Shown: positions 8,243 through 15,860, counted from the first letter of the stretch. The stretch is 64,000 nt of DNA from Microbacterium imperiale (GCF_017876655.1 NZ_JAGIOK010000001.1:2666001-2730000), one strand, 5' to 3'. Notes: generated by a model not told the origin, from the sequence alone. Numbers and translations are program-made.

Positions 8243-9517
8243 TCAGGCGACCGGGTCGATCGGGATCGCGATCCGCACGTCCCATCCGCCTGTCGGCGTC
8301 GGCCCTGCGAACAGTGTGCCTCGCAGCAGCTCGATGCGTTCGCGCATGCCGCGCAGTCCCCAGCCGAGGTCGAGGCCGGGAACGGGGGTCGAATCGCGCC
8401 CGGGCGCCTCGTTGCCGATCCGCACCACGAGATCGTCCGGACCGGCCGACACCGTGACGGTCACGGGAGCTCCCGGCGCGTGCTTGGCTGCGTTGGTGAG
8501 CGCTTCCTGCAGCGCACGGTACGCGGTGGTCGAGACGACGGCGGGCAGGTCGGTCACGGGACCGGACGCGGTGAACGACACCGGCATCCCGCGCTGCGAC
8601 CAGAACTCCACGAGCTCCGCCGCGCGGCGCAGGTCGCGCGTGGTCTCGGTGGGGGCGGTCGCGTCCGCATGCAGGTCGCTCAGGGCACCCGAGAGGCTCG
8701 CGGCGGCGAACCTGCCCTCGTTGCGCACCTCTCCCACCAGCCGAATCGCCTCTTCGGGCCGAGCGGGGGCGAGCGAGATCGCCGCGTCGGCGAGCGTCAC
8801 CAGGCCGGCGAGGTGCTGGCCGGCGACATCGTGCAGTTCCTGCGCGATGCGCGCACGCTCGCGTTCGCGTGCGTCGGTCACGCGCGCGTCGTGCTCCTGG
8901 CGGGCGAGCTCCGCCTGCTCGCGGGCGAGCGTGACCCGTCGCACCTGCGCTCCCCACCAGATACCGAGAGCCGTGGCGCCGAGCACGGGAGCTGTGAAGT
9001 TGAAGAACTGATTCGCCGTGTAGCTCACCGACTCGCCGAGATCGCCGACGTAGAACGCGGCCCAGACCACGAGGGTGCCCATGGCGACCACGACGACGAG
9101 AACGCCGCACACGATCGCCCAGGTCGGGGAGACGCGGCTCGCCAGCAGGAACTGTGCGAGCGCCACCACGAGATACATGCCCACGAGCCAGTTCGGGATG
9201 GCGAATGCGATGAGCAGCGCGAGGTACACCGCGACGGTCGCGGCGACGGCCGTCCGCGGCCACCGGTCGCTCAGCAGCAGCGCCGCGGCCTGCACGACGC
9301 ATCCGGCCGTGAGGGTGGCGAACAGCAGCGGCAGCGGAATCTCCCAGGGCCAGTCCTCGAAACCGTCGATCAGGGCCGTGATCGGAGTCGCCAGCACCTG
9401 CAGCGTCGTCATCACCGAGACGATCACGACGAAGATGGCCGCCGCGCGACGGGTGCGGAAGAAGGTCCGCGTGGCGGACGCGTCGAATCCGACGCCGGGT
9501 TCTCGGGGTGGTTTCAC
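8243..9517 (-). CDS. Sensor histidine kinase (NarL-type partner)
   Basis: The 424-residue membrane kinase has about five or six hydrophobic helices in the first 195 residues. A coiled linker (REQAELARQEHDARVTDARE) follows. The HisKA_3 dimerisation box ERARIAQELHDVAGQHL carries phospho-acceptor His229. The ATPase domain has the N-box ALQEALTNAAKHA and a G-box GWGLRGMRERIELLRG near the end. It is the first gene of the unit leading into the regulator, lanKC and the precursor gene. The signal is unknown. The start is a GTG at 9517, with GAGAGGA upstream. Confidence 0.92.
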   Translation of the reverse strand: MKPPREPGVGFDASATRTFFRTRRAAAIFVVIVSVMTTLQVLATPITALIDGFEDWPWEIPLPLLFATLTAGCVVQAAALLLSDRWPRTAVAATVAVYLALLIAFAIPNWLVGMYLVVALAQFLLASRVSPTWAIVCGVLVVVVAMGTLVVWAAFYVGDLGESVSYTANQFFNFTAPVLGATALGIWWGAQVRRVTLAREQAELARQEHDARVTDARERERARIAQELHDVAGQHLAGLVTLADAAISLAPARPEEAIRLVGEVRNEGRFAAASLSGALSDLHADATAPTETTRDLRRAAELVEFWSQRGMPVSFTASGPVTDLPAVVSTTAYRALQEALTNAAKHAPGAPVTVTVSAGPDDLVVRIGNEAPGRDSTPVPGLDLGWGLRGMRERIELLRGTLFAGPTPTGGWDVRIAIPIDPVA

Positions 9518-9555
9518 CTCAGCATCCTCTCAGCAGCCGCGGCCCTCGCCCGACG

Positions 9556-9577
9556 GCGGGGTCGGGAACGACCCCGC
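9556..9577. other. Hairpin in the divergent intergenic region
   Basis: Nine-bp arms GCGGGGTCG and CGACCCCGC close a GGAA tetraloop between the sensor kinase (minus) and membrane protein (plus) starts. It is not followed by T residues, so it is more likely a leader structure or protein site than a terminator. Confidence 0.45.
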
Positions 9578-9632
9578 GCGGACAACGAGCGCGTGCCAGG
9601 ATGAGAGCATCCACGCGGAAGGATCACCGTCG

Positions 9633-10478
9633 ATGACCCAGCCCATCACGTCTCCGGAATCGAACAAGCTGCTGCGCGCCGCGATCTGGGTGGCCATCGG
9701 AGCGCTGATCGCCGCGGCCCTCGTCTGCGTCGTCTGGGTGCTCGTCGGTTCGGGCACCGGCATCGTCGCGCGTGCCTTCCTCACGGTGCTGCTGCTCGCC
9801 GGGTTCGCCGGCATCGCGATCCTCGAGTCCCACCTCGCCTCACGGCGCCCCGCCTGGTTCTCGCTGACGAGCATGGTCGTCTGGGTGGTCGCGCTGCTCG
9901 TCGGTGCCGTCATGATCTGGCTGCCGCGCCCGGTCGAGGACTTCGGATGGGGCTACGAACGCTTCCTGCGCTTCTTGCTCATCGTGCTCATCCTGCAGCT
10001 CGCGTTGCTGCATCTGCGACTGTTCACCAAGGCGTACGCGCGCAACCCGACGACGTTCCTGTCGATCGTCACGTACGTCACGATCGCCTTCGTGGCGATC
10101 GTCGCCGTCATGCTGATCGTCCCCCTGATCGTCGAGGACCACTTCACCTTCCTGCCGATCTACTGGCGGGTCGTCGTGGCGCTGACGATCCTCGCGGCCG
10201 TGGGCACGGCGCTCGTGCCGCTCGTCAACGCGCTGCTGATGCCACGCCCGCGCAAGCCCGCCGCCCCGGCGTGGCCCACCTACGCGGACGGCCGCACGCC
10301 GCTCCCCGCTCTCCCCGACGGGTCGCCGGACTGGCAGGCGTACTACACGGGTCGCCCGACCTACCCGCAGGGGTACGCGCCTCCCCGGATCCAGAGCCCG
10401 CAGCAGCCCGCGGCGCAGGGGTACCAGGGGTACCCGCCGCCCCCGCCGCTTCCGAACCAGCCCCCGGCACCGCGCTGA
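9633..10478 (+). CDS. Multi-pass membrane protein with Pro/Tyr-rich tail
   Basis: I do not recognise a named family for this 281-residue protein. About six hydrophobic segments span residues 15-205 (for example AAIWVAIGALIAAALVCVVW and FLTVLLLAGFAGIAI). A low-complexity cytoplasmic tail of about 70 residues rich in Pro, Gln, Gly and Tyr follows (AAQGYQGYPPPPPLPNQP). Such tails are common in actinobacterial membrane proteins. The ATG at 9633 is chosen because the first helix follows directly. It is divergent from the lanthipeptide-locus kinase, so shared regulation or an immunity role is possible but only by position. Confidence 0.72.
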   Translation: MTQPITSPESNKLLRAAIWVAIGALIAAALVCVVWVLVGSGTGIVARAFLTVLLLAGFAGIAILESHLASRRPAWFSLTSMVVWVVALLVGAVMIWLPRPVEDFGWGYERFLRFLLIVLILQLALLHLRLFTKAYARNPTTFLSIVTYVTIAFVAIVAVMLIVPLIVEDHFTFLPIYWRVVVALTILAAVGTALVPLVNALLMPRPRKPAAPAWPTYADGRTPLPALPDGSPDWQAYYTGRPTYPQGYAPPRIQSPQQPAAQGYQGYPPPPPLPNQPPAPR

Positions 10479-10484
10479 CCCGCG

Positions 10485-10503
10485 GGGCGCCGTGCGGGCG
10501 CCC
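10485..10503 (+). terminator. Short GC hairpin after the membrane protein gene
   Basis: GGGCGCC and GGCGCCC flank the loop GTGCG seven bases after the stop codon. No T-run follows, so termination strength is uncertain. Confidence 0.4.
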
Positions 10504-10510
10504 GACCCCG

Positions 10511-10516
10511 TAGCGT
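10511..10516 (+). promoter_or_regulatory. Putative -10 element of the inositol-phosphatase gene
   Basis: TAGCGT lies six bases before the ATG at 10523. The intervening GGAGGC could also act as a tight ribosome site on a longer transcript. Confidence 0.45.
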
Positions 10517-10522
10517 GGAGGC

Positions 10523-11320
10523 ATGGTGGACACTCGAGAGCTCGCTGACCTGGCCATCGACATCGCGCGCGAGGCCGGTGAGCTCGCGCGACGTCGACGC
10601 GGCGAGGGCGTCGCGATCGCGGCCACCAAGTCGGCGCTGGCCGACATCGTCACCGAGGCCGACCGCGAGGTCGAGCTGCTGATCCGCGACCGCATCGCCA
10701 CCGCGCGGCCCGATGACGGCTTCCTCGGCGAGGAGTCCGGCGCCGAGCGCGGTGCGAGCGGATTGACGTGGGTCGTCGACCCGATCGACGGCACCGTGAA
10801 CTACGCCTACGGCATCCCGCATTACGCCGTGAGCATCGCCGTCGTCGAGGGCGAGCCCGACCCGCAGGCCTGGGACGCCCTCGTCGGCGTCGTCTACTCA
10901 CCCGCTGTCGATGAGCTGTTCCAGGCTCGCGCGGGCGAGGGGGCGTGGCTCGCCGCGCATCGCTTGCAGGTGTTGGAGCCGACGGATGCCGGTGCGCTGC
11001 TGGCGACCGGCTTCGGGTACGACCCCGCCACGCACGCCGGCGACCTGGCCCGCCTCGGGCGGATCATGCCGGTCGCCCGCGACATCCGTCGTGCCGGAGC
11101 GGCATCGCTCGATCTGGCCTATGTCGCCGCCGGACGACTCGACGGGTACGTCGAGCGCGGACTGCAGCCCTGGGACCACGCCGCGGGTGCGCTGCTCGTG
11201 CGCGAAGCCGGTGGTGAAGTGACGGGCATGCCGGGCGAGCGTCCCGGGCGCACGATGACCATCGCCGCGTCGCCGGCCCTGCACAGCCGGTTGGCCGAGC
11301 GGGTTTTCCACGAATCCTGA
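10523..11320 (+). CDS. Inositol monophosphatase family protein
   Basis: A 265-residue Mg-dependent phosphatase. Metal ligands are visible: Glu70-Glu71 in FLGEESG, Asp86 and Asp89 in WVVDPIDGTVNY, and Asp218 in QPWDHAAGALLVREAGG. Relatives act on myo-inositol-1-phosphate, histidinol phosphate or 3'-phosphoadenosine phosphate, and sequence alone does not separate these here. In actinobacteria the inositol product would feed phosphatidylinositol or mycothiol synthesis. It is a cytoplasmic single-gene unit. Confidence 0.92.
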   Translation: MVDTRELADLAIDIAREAGELARRRRGEGVAIAATKSALADIVTEADREVELLIRDRIATARPDDGFLGEESGAERGASGLTWVVDPIDGTVNYAYGIPHYAVSIAVVEGEPDPQAWDALVGVVYSPAVDELFQARAGEGAWLAAHRLQVLEPTDAGALLATGFGYDPATHAGDLARLGRIMPVARDIRRAGAASLDLAYVAAGRLDGYVERGLQPWDHAAGALLVREAGGEVTGMPGERPGRTMTIAASPALHSRLAERVFHES

Positions 11321-11346
11321 CGCGTGGATCGCATTCTCAGCCGCAA

Positions 11347-11382
11347 CTCGTTAGTGTTTACCTGTTCGTTATCTTCGTTACC
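11347..11382 (+). repeat. Phased 9-bp repeats in the M23 peptidase promoter region
   Basis: Two adjacent units, TTCGTTATC (11365) and TTCGTTACC (11374), and a third related unit, CTCGTTAGT (11347), lie in 9-bp phase in the only AT-rich stretch before the peptidase gene. Read on the other strand they give GTAAC/ATAAC direct repeats, which recall sites of the MtrA cell-wall regulator of actinobacteria. The spacing does not clearly match MtrA, so that link is tentative. Confidence 0.45.
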
Positions 11383-11459
11383 CGAGCGAAGGGGCACGAA
11401 CGACACCCGGTTTGTATCCGTCGTGCTTCGAGCGCGCGCTATTTCCGAGAGCCTGCGAT

Positions 11460-12770
11460 TTGACTTCTGAGACCGCTCCCACCGAGGCCGCGACTTCGCG
11501 TCCCTCGACCGGGGAACCCTCCCTCGGAGCGCCGAACGGCCTCACCCGAGCGCAGTGGCGTCGGCTGATGGCCGAGGCCGAGCTGGCCGCGAAGGTCGCC
11601 GCCGCCCCCGCGGCGGAGGTGGCGAACACCGAGCCCGTCGAGCCCGAGCCCCACCCCGAGCCTGCCGCTCCCGCCGCGGAGGTCGTCGAAGAAGAGCTGG
11701 TTCTGACGGTCGTCGACAGTGACGCCCACGCCGGTCCTCAGCTCGTGACCCCGTCTCGCCGCCGCCGCGAGCGTGCGCAGACCGCCGAAGCGGCGTCCGC
11801 CCCGGGCGAGTGCTTCGGTCCGGCCGCGGTCGAGTCCGACGAGCCGCACGCGGATGCCGCCGACGAGTCCGGCATCCCGCCGGCCGCTCCGCTGCCCGAC
11901 GACCGCGTCGTCGACGAGTTCGAGTTCGCCGCGCGACTGTTCTCCTTCACGGCGCAGACGCCGGTCCAGGTCGCCGCCGAGGCCATCGTCGAGCAGGAGG
12001 CGCGCGAGGTCGCGACCCCCCGCCGGCGACTGCGCAACGTGGGCAAGCGCATGGCCGCGGCATCCGTCTCGATGACGGCCGTCGCCGCTGTCGGCCTGCT
12101 CGCGGTGGGGCTGACGAGCCCGGCCGCCGTGGTCTTCGCGTCCGGCGACACCGGCCACGACATCACGGCCGAGACGGCTCGTCCCGCCGCAAGCGTCGAG
12201 CCCGAAGAGATCCAGGCTTTCGTCTCCTCCTCGGCCACGGGCGTGACCTTCGATCGCAGCGACGCGTTCGACGTCACCTCGGTGTCGGAGATCGCCGCCG
12301 ATTCCGGCGTGACCAACTTCGCCGGCACGTGGGTCAACGACCCGAACGCCGAGATCCAGTGGCCCTTCCCGGTCGGCGTTCCGATCTCGGCCGCCTTCGG
12401 GTCGGTGTCATACCTGTCGGAGTTCTCGCGCCCCCACCGCGGCGTCGACCTGACCCCGGGTGCCGGTGCCGACATCCACGCCGTCGCCGGCGGAACCGTC
12501 CGCATCGCGACCGAGGCCGGCGGCGACTACGGCGTGACCGTCGTCATCGACCACACCATCAACGGCGAGCTCGTCTCGACCCGGTACGGGCACATGCAGT
12601 ACGGCTCGCTCAAGGTGAAGGTCGGCCAGACGGTCGAGCCCGGGCAGGTCATCGGCAAGGTCGGCAGCACCGGCAAGTCGACCGGCGCGCACCTCCACCT
12701 CGAGGTGCTGCTGGGCGGAACCACGCAGGTCGATCCCATCGCTTGGCTGCAGGAGCACACCGGCAGCTGA
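11460..12770 (+). CDS. M23 family metallopeptidase (cell-wall hydrolase)
   Basis: A 436-residue secreted or membrane-anchored LytM-type endopeptidase. A long Ala/Glu/Pro-rich cytoplasmic stretch comes first, then one membrane helix (about 194-222, SMTAVAAVGLLAVGLTSPAA) and a catalytic C-terminal domain. Zinc ligands are visible in HRGVD (His326, Asp330) and HLH (His411, His413), with the fold marker TRYGHM before them. It should cleave peptidoglycan cross-bridges. The start is uncertain: TTG at 11460 gives MTSETAP with GAGAG upstream, and TTG at 11412 is the alternative. Repeats lie in the promoter region. Confidence 0.88.
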   Translation: MTSETAPTEAATSRPSTGEPSLGAPNGLTRAQWRRLMAEAELAAKVAAAPAAEVANTEPVEPEPHPEPAAPAAEVVEEELVLTVVDSDAHAGPQLVTPSRRRRERAQTAEAASAPGECFGPAAVESDEPHADAADESGIPPAAPLPDDRVVDEFEFAARLFSFTAQTPVQVAAEAIVEQEAREVATPRRRLRNVGKRMAAASVSMTAVAAVGLLAVGLTSPAAVVFASGDTGHDITAETARPAASVEPEEIQAFVSSSATGVTFDRSDAFDVTSVSEIAADSGVTNFAGTWVNDPNAEIQWPFPVGVPISAAFGSVSYLSEFSRPHRGVDLTPGAGADIHAVAGGTVRIATEAGGDYGVTVVIDHTINGELVSTRYGHMQYGSLKVKVGQTVEPGQVIGKVGSTGKSTGAHLHLEVLLGGTTQVDPIAWLQEHTGS

Positions 12771-12799
12771 CCTGATTCGATCAGAGGTCGCCGAGATGG

Positions 12800-12805
12800 T
12801 ATCCT
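12800..12805 (+). promoter_or_regulatory. Probable -10 of the tRNA-Thr/tRNA-Met unit
   Basis: TATCCT lies 28 bases before mature tRNA-Thr. The -35 at the proper distance (TTCGAT at 12776) is weak. Confidence 0.5.
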
Positions 12806-12833
12806 CTTCTAGTTGCCCGCTTGCGGGCAGCAC

Positions 12834-12905
12834 GCCCCGATAGCTCAGTGGCAGAGCACTTCCATGGTAAGGAAGGGGTCGTCAGTTCAATCCTGACTCG
12901 GGGCT
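12834..12905 (+). tRNA. tRNA-Thr (GGT)
   Basis: A 72-base tRNA with acceptor arms GCCCCGA and TCGGGGC and discriminator T. The anticodon stem CTTCC/GGAAG encloses ATGGTAA, with GGT at 12866-12868. The T-arm loop is TTCAATC. CCA is not encoded. It probably shares a transcript with tRNA-Met 34 bases downstream. Confidence 0.97.
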
Positions 12906-12939
12906 CGCAGCATCTCTCGGCTCACGCCGGATGCCGTGT

Positions 12940-13013
12940 GGCGGGGTAGCTCAGTTGGTGAGAGCGCACGACTCATAATCGTGAGGTCGCGGGTTCAAGC
13001 CCCGCTCCCGCTA
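12940..13013 (+). tRNA. tRNA-Met (CAT), elongator type
   Basis: A 74-base tRNA with acceptor GGCGGGG pairing with TCCCGCT, U8-A9, and the D-arm GCTC...GAGC. The anticodon stem CACGA/TCGTG encloses CTCATAA, with CAT at 12974-12976. The G-U pair at the acceptor end and the A/U-flanked loop suit elongator Met rather than initiator. A lysidine-modified Ile tRNA is possible but less likely. Confidence 0.93.
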
Positions 13014-13020
13014 CAGAAGC

Positions 13021-13050
13021 AAACCCCCGGTTCCGCCGGGGGTTTGTCGT
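13021..13050 (+). terminator. Rho-independent terminator after tRNA-Met
   Basis: Arms AAACCCCCGG and CCGGGGGTTT close the loop TTCCG, followed by GTCGTTT, eight bases after the tRNA. Confidence 0.88.
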
Positions 13051-13076
13051 TTGCGGAGTGTGTTCCGGGCAAAGAG

Positions 13077-13107
13077 GCGCCCGGGGCCCCTCCAGAGCCC
13101 CGGGCGC
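13077..13107 (-). terminator. Strong hairpin, terminator-like on the minus strand
   Basis: Eleven-bp arms GCGCCCGGGGC and GCCCCGGGCGC flank a nine-base loop. On the minus strand the hairpin is followed by CTCTTTGCC, on the plus strand by no T-run, so it would end a leftward transcript coming from about 13340. Confidence 0.55.
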
Positions 13108-13342
13108 ATGTCGGGCGCGAGACGAGGACGATCTCACTCGCGGCCGCGGGTCGAGCAGGCCCGCCCTGCTCCCCAGCAGCGCTGGTGCGCACCCGACGCG
13201 ATCATTGTGCCGCTCGTGGCACGACGCGCCGTTGAGGGCGTTGGGCGGCGGGGTGACAACAAAATGCCTGGTCCGTAGGCAGTACCGTGGCGTTGGACGC
13301 GATGGGAGAGCGACCGACGAGGCCCAAAACGCCGCCGGGATT

Positions 13343-13358
13343 TCATCCGAACGGATGA
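13343..13358. promoter_or_regulatory. Operator-like palindrome TCATCC-GAAC-GGATGA
   Basis: A second copy of the palindrome found before lanKC. The two share TTTCATCCGAA-y-GGATGA with one differing base in the spacer. No regulated gene is evident on either side, the nearest being the P450 that converges on it. Confidence 0.55.
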
Positions 13359-13394
13359 CGCCGCGGTGCGGCATCCGTCATGCCCCCACAACAG

Positions 13395-13427
13395 GAACGC
13401 CCCGACATCCGGGGATGCGGGGCGTTC
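13395..13427. terminator. Long hairpin downstream of the P450 gene
   Basis: GAACGCCCCG pairs with CGGGGCGTTC, and CATCC with GGATG after one bulged base. It lies about 115 bases past the P450 stop and may terminate that minus-strand transcript. No T-run follows on that side. Confidence 0.5.
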
Positions 13428-13541
13428 TGCGATCCGGGGGAGATCGTCGACTGCTGGCTTCGACGCTACGGGCTTTCGCCACCCCCGTCGAGTCGGTACT
13501 TCGGGGGACAAGACGGCCGCTCGCGACGGATCGGCGCGGGG

Positions 13542-14861
13542 TCAGCGACGGTGGAAAGGACAGCGCCCACCCTCACCGGTGCCGCGCACGCGCCCACCCG
13601 AGGCGGGCTTGGTCGGAAGGCGACGGCGGTTCACGTCGAGGCCCTCGCCGAGGATCGTGACACCCGGAGTGCTCAGTGCGGCGATCGCCGTCGCCAGGCC
13701 CGCGATCGCGAGCTTCTCGCCGGGGCAGCGGTGCCCCGTGGCCGGATCGGCGCCGCCGTGGGGGATGAAGGCGGGCAGCGCCTCGTAGTCGTCGACGCCG
13801 ACGAACCGCTCGGGATCGAACGACTCCGCGTGCTGCCAGGACGCGTCGTCCGTATTCGTGCCGAGGATGTCGAGCACGACGCGACCGCCGGCTGCGACGG
13901 TCTGCCCGTCGAGTTCCACATCGGCCACGGCGCGGCCCGGCAGCATCGGGACGAACGGTGCCGTCCGGCGGATCTCCTGGGCGAAAGCCACGGCGAGCGG
14001 CCCGTCGACGAGCGTCCCGCGATCGGCGGTCTCGGCTGCGATGCGCTCGCGCCACTCGGGTCGATCGTGCAGCTCCTTCGCCGCGAACGCGACGAACCGC
14101 GCGACGGCGATCATCGGGCGCATGCTGTTCTGCAGCTCGATGCCGGCCAGTCGCGCCGACAGCAGCACGCCTCCGCGGTCGCGGTGCCACGCCCATTCCT
14201 TCAGCGCGGTGCCGTCGGCGGGGTCGAGGTCGCCGTCGCGGACAGCCTCGATGAGGTGCTGAGCGTGCCGGTCCGACCAGCTCCGGTTCAGCCATGCGAG
14301 CGCGTACTCGGGGGAGTAGGGCACGCCGAAGCCGTTCACGATCTGCGCCAGACGCGCCGCCCAGCGGGTCTTCGCGTCCGCGGTCCCGGGCAGCCCCGCC
14401 CAGCGCATGACGGCTCGACCGAAGGCGCCGACGGCCGCGTCGTAGGCCGACCGCTCGCCGCCCGCGCCCCAGGCGTCGAGCTCGACCTGCCACTCGTGCT
14501 CGAGCAGCGGACGCAGGCGCTCGACCTGCGCATCCTCGTATGCGACATCGAGGAACGTCGCCTTGCGGTGACGGTGCTCGTCGCCGTCGAGGCTGTGCAC
14601 CGAGCCGTGACCGAACAGCGTCTCCTGCACGATCCCGGGCATGGCGCCGTGTCGACGGATGCGACTCTCGTCGTAGAACAGCTCCACGCCCTCCGCGCCT
14701 CGGACGAAAATCGTCGGGTCGCCGAGAAGTCCCATCGGGGCCGATCGGGCGCCCGGGCGCACGCGCTTCCAGATGCGTTCCCCGAAGCCATAGCCGCGCA
14801 GCAGGATCTTGGGCGAGTCGTCTCGTAGCGTGCGGGCGGCAGCGGTGATCGAGGACGTCAT
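13542..14861 (-). CDS. Cytochrome P450, CYP152 peroxygenase/decarboxylase type
   Basis: A 439-residue P450 without a membrane anchor. The heme-binding segment is GHRCPGE with Cys379. Hallmarks of the CYP152 fatty acid peroxygenases (P450-BSbeta, P450-SPalpha, OleT) are present: Arg248-Pro249 in LQNSMRPMIAVARF in place of the usual acid-alcohol pair, and TLFGHGSVHSLDGDEHRHRK at 81-100. Family members use H2O2 to hydroxylate or decarboxylate fatty acids. His89 seems to fall at the position of OleT His85, where hydroxylases have Gln. The ATG at 14861 has AGAGG close upstream; a GTG nine codons earlier has no ribosome site. The gene stands alone, with no redox partner nearby, as expected for a peroxygenase. 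Confidence 0.88.
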   Translation of the reverse strand: MTSSITAAARTLRDDSPKILLRGYGFGERIWKRVRPGARSAPMGLLGDPTIFVRGAEGVELFYDESRIRRHGAMPGIVQETLFGHGSVHSLDGDEHRHRKATFLDVAYEDAQVERLRPLLEHEWQVELDAWGAGGERSAYDAAVGAFGRAVMRWAGLPGTADAKTRWAARLAQIVNGFGVPYSPEYALAWLNRSWSDRHAQHLIEAVRDGDLDPADGTALKEWAWHRDRGGVLLSARLAGIELQNSMRPMIAVARFVAFAAKELHDRPEWRERIAAETADRGTLVDGPLAVAFAQEIRRTAPFVPMLPGRAVADVELDGQTVAAGGRVVLDILGTNTDDASWQHAESFDPERFVGVDDYEALPAFIPHGGADPATGHRCPGEKLAIAGLATAIAALSTPGVTILGEGLDVNRRRLPTKPASGGRVRGTGEGGRCPFHRR

Positions 14862-14924
14862 GCCCTCTACGGTCGCACGGGGCTGCACCGGGGCCGAGGG
14901 GGAGGCGGATCGATGCGGCGTGTG

Positions 14925-15860
14925 CTAGCCGTTGTCGGCCGGGTCGAGGGCACCGGCATCCCACCGCCGCGCGGCGCGCTTGAGGACGATGGACTCCGCC
15001 AGCAGCACCCCGCCGACGACCGCGGCGCCGAGCGCCACGAGGAGCAGCGCGGGCACGAGATCGGGGCCGGGAGCCTGGATGCTGCCGCCTTCCTGCCACG
15101 GCCAGAGGGCGCGCAGCGATCCGATCATCAGGCCCGTCATCGCCGCGAGCACGACGCGCCGGCGGTGCGTCAGCAGCCACTGCAGTACCGAGACGAAGAG
15201 CCCCAGCCCGATCATCGCGCCCAGGACGAACACGCCGAGGTACGCGAGGTCGCGGTCGTTGACGGCGGCGAGAGTCGGCGCGTACATGCCGACGGCGAGC
15301 AGCACGAACGATCCCGAGACTCCGGGGACGACGAGCGCGCAGACGGCGAAGGCGGCCGCGAGTGCGACCACCGGCAGCGGCGGCTCGAGGGGATCGACCT
15401 GCGGCAGGCTCGTCAGTGCGAGGCCGGCGATCGCGCCGAGCGCGGCCACGCCGTACTCCCGCGGACGCCAGCGACCGCCCACCATGCGAATGGGCACGAC
15501 GAGCGACGCGAGGATGAGGCCGGCGAACAGCGCGCGCGACGCGACGGGCTCGGCCTCGATGAGCGGGGCCAGCACGGCCGAGGCGACGAGCACCGCGACG
15601 ATCATCCCGATGCCGACCGGCAGCACCACCGACCAGCGGACGGCGCTCAGCTCGCGGCGGGCTCGCGCGAGTCCGCGTCCCCGCACACCGTCGGCGACCG
15701 TCGCGGCGACGCCGCGCGCGAGGTGCCCCGCCGAGTCGATGAGCGTCTCGTAGACACCGACGATCAGCGCGACCGTGCCGCCGCTCACCCCGGGGATGAT
15801 CTCGACGGTGCCGATGAGGGCGCCGCGACCGGTGTCGAGCAGCATGCGGGCGAAAGGCAC
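14925..15860 (-). CDS. DUF368 membrane protein
   Basis: A 311-residue integral membrane protein with eight or more helices. It has the duplicated DUF368 motifs PGVSGGTVALIVGVYE (about residue 27) and PGVSGSFVLLAVGMY (about 190). Work on relatives implicates the family in recycling undecaprenyl phosphate across the membrane (from memory), but the function here is inferred by family only. The GTG at 15860 is chosen because GGAGG lies seven bases upstream; longer ORF starts have no ribosome site. It lies 63 bases upstream of the P450 gene on the same strand. Confidence 0.85.
   Translation of the reverse strand: MPFARMLLDTGRGALIGTVEIIPGVSGGTVALIVGVYETLIDSAGHLARGVAATVADGVRGRGLARARRELSAVRWSVVLPVGIGMIVAVLVASAVLAPLIEAEPVASRALFAGLILASLVVPIRMVGGRWRPREYGVAALGAIAGLALTSLPQVDPLEPPLPVVALAAAFAVCALVVPGVSGSFVLLAVGMYAPTLAAVNDRDLAYLGVFVLGAMIGLGLFVSVLQWLLTHRRRVVLAAMTGLMIGSLRALWPWQEGGSIQAPGPDLVPALLLVALGAAVVGGVLLAESIVLKRAARRWDAGALDPADNG

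Larger units (their letters stand above)
13051..13541. other. Gene-poor stretch with hairpins and an operator-like palindrome
   Basis: I see no convincing gene in about 490 bases. The longer open frames have shadow-like, Arg-rich translations, and some run into antisense tRNA. The stretch holds two strong hairpins (13077-13107 and 13395-13427), a copy of the CCGAAYGG-centred palindrome (13343-13358), and a 17-codon ORF starting at 13303 (MGERPTRPKT...) that ends inside the palindrome. A small RNA or very short peptide gene is possible but unsupported. Confidence 0.5.

Noticed and set aside
7561-9517. Assigning the two-component system to a known drug resistance family
   Set aside because: Receiver and kinase domains alone do not define the signal. 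Only the neighbourhood ties it to the lanthipeptide genes.
13303-13359. 17-codon plus-strand ORF (MGERPTRPKT...) in the gene-poor stretch
   Set aside because: It ends inside the palindrome, has no ribosome site and shows no RiPP leader or Cys/Ser core. It is noted only as a possibility.
12973-13374. 133-codon minus-strand frame ending GAGLEPATSRL
   Set aside because: The end is the well-known artefact of translating antisense tRNA. The rest has no family features.
13134-13511. 125-codon minus-strand frame, or its last 23 codons, as a peptide gene
   Set aside because: Composition is Arg-rich and shadow-like, and no ribosome site precedes the inner ATG. The operator is inside the longer frame.
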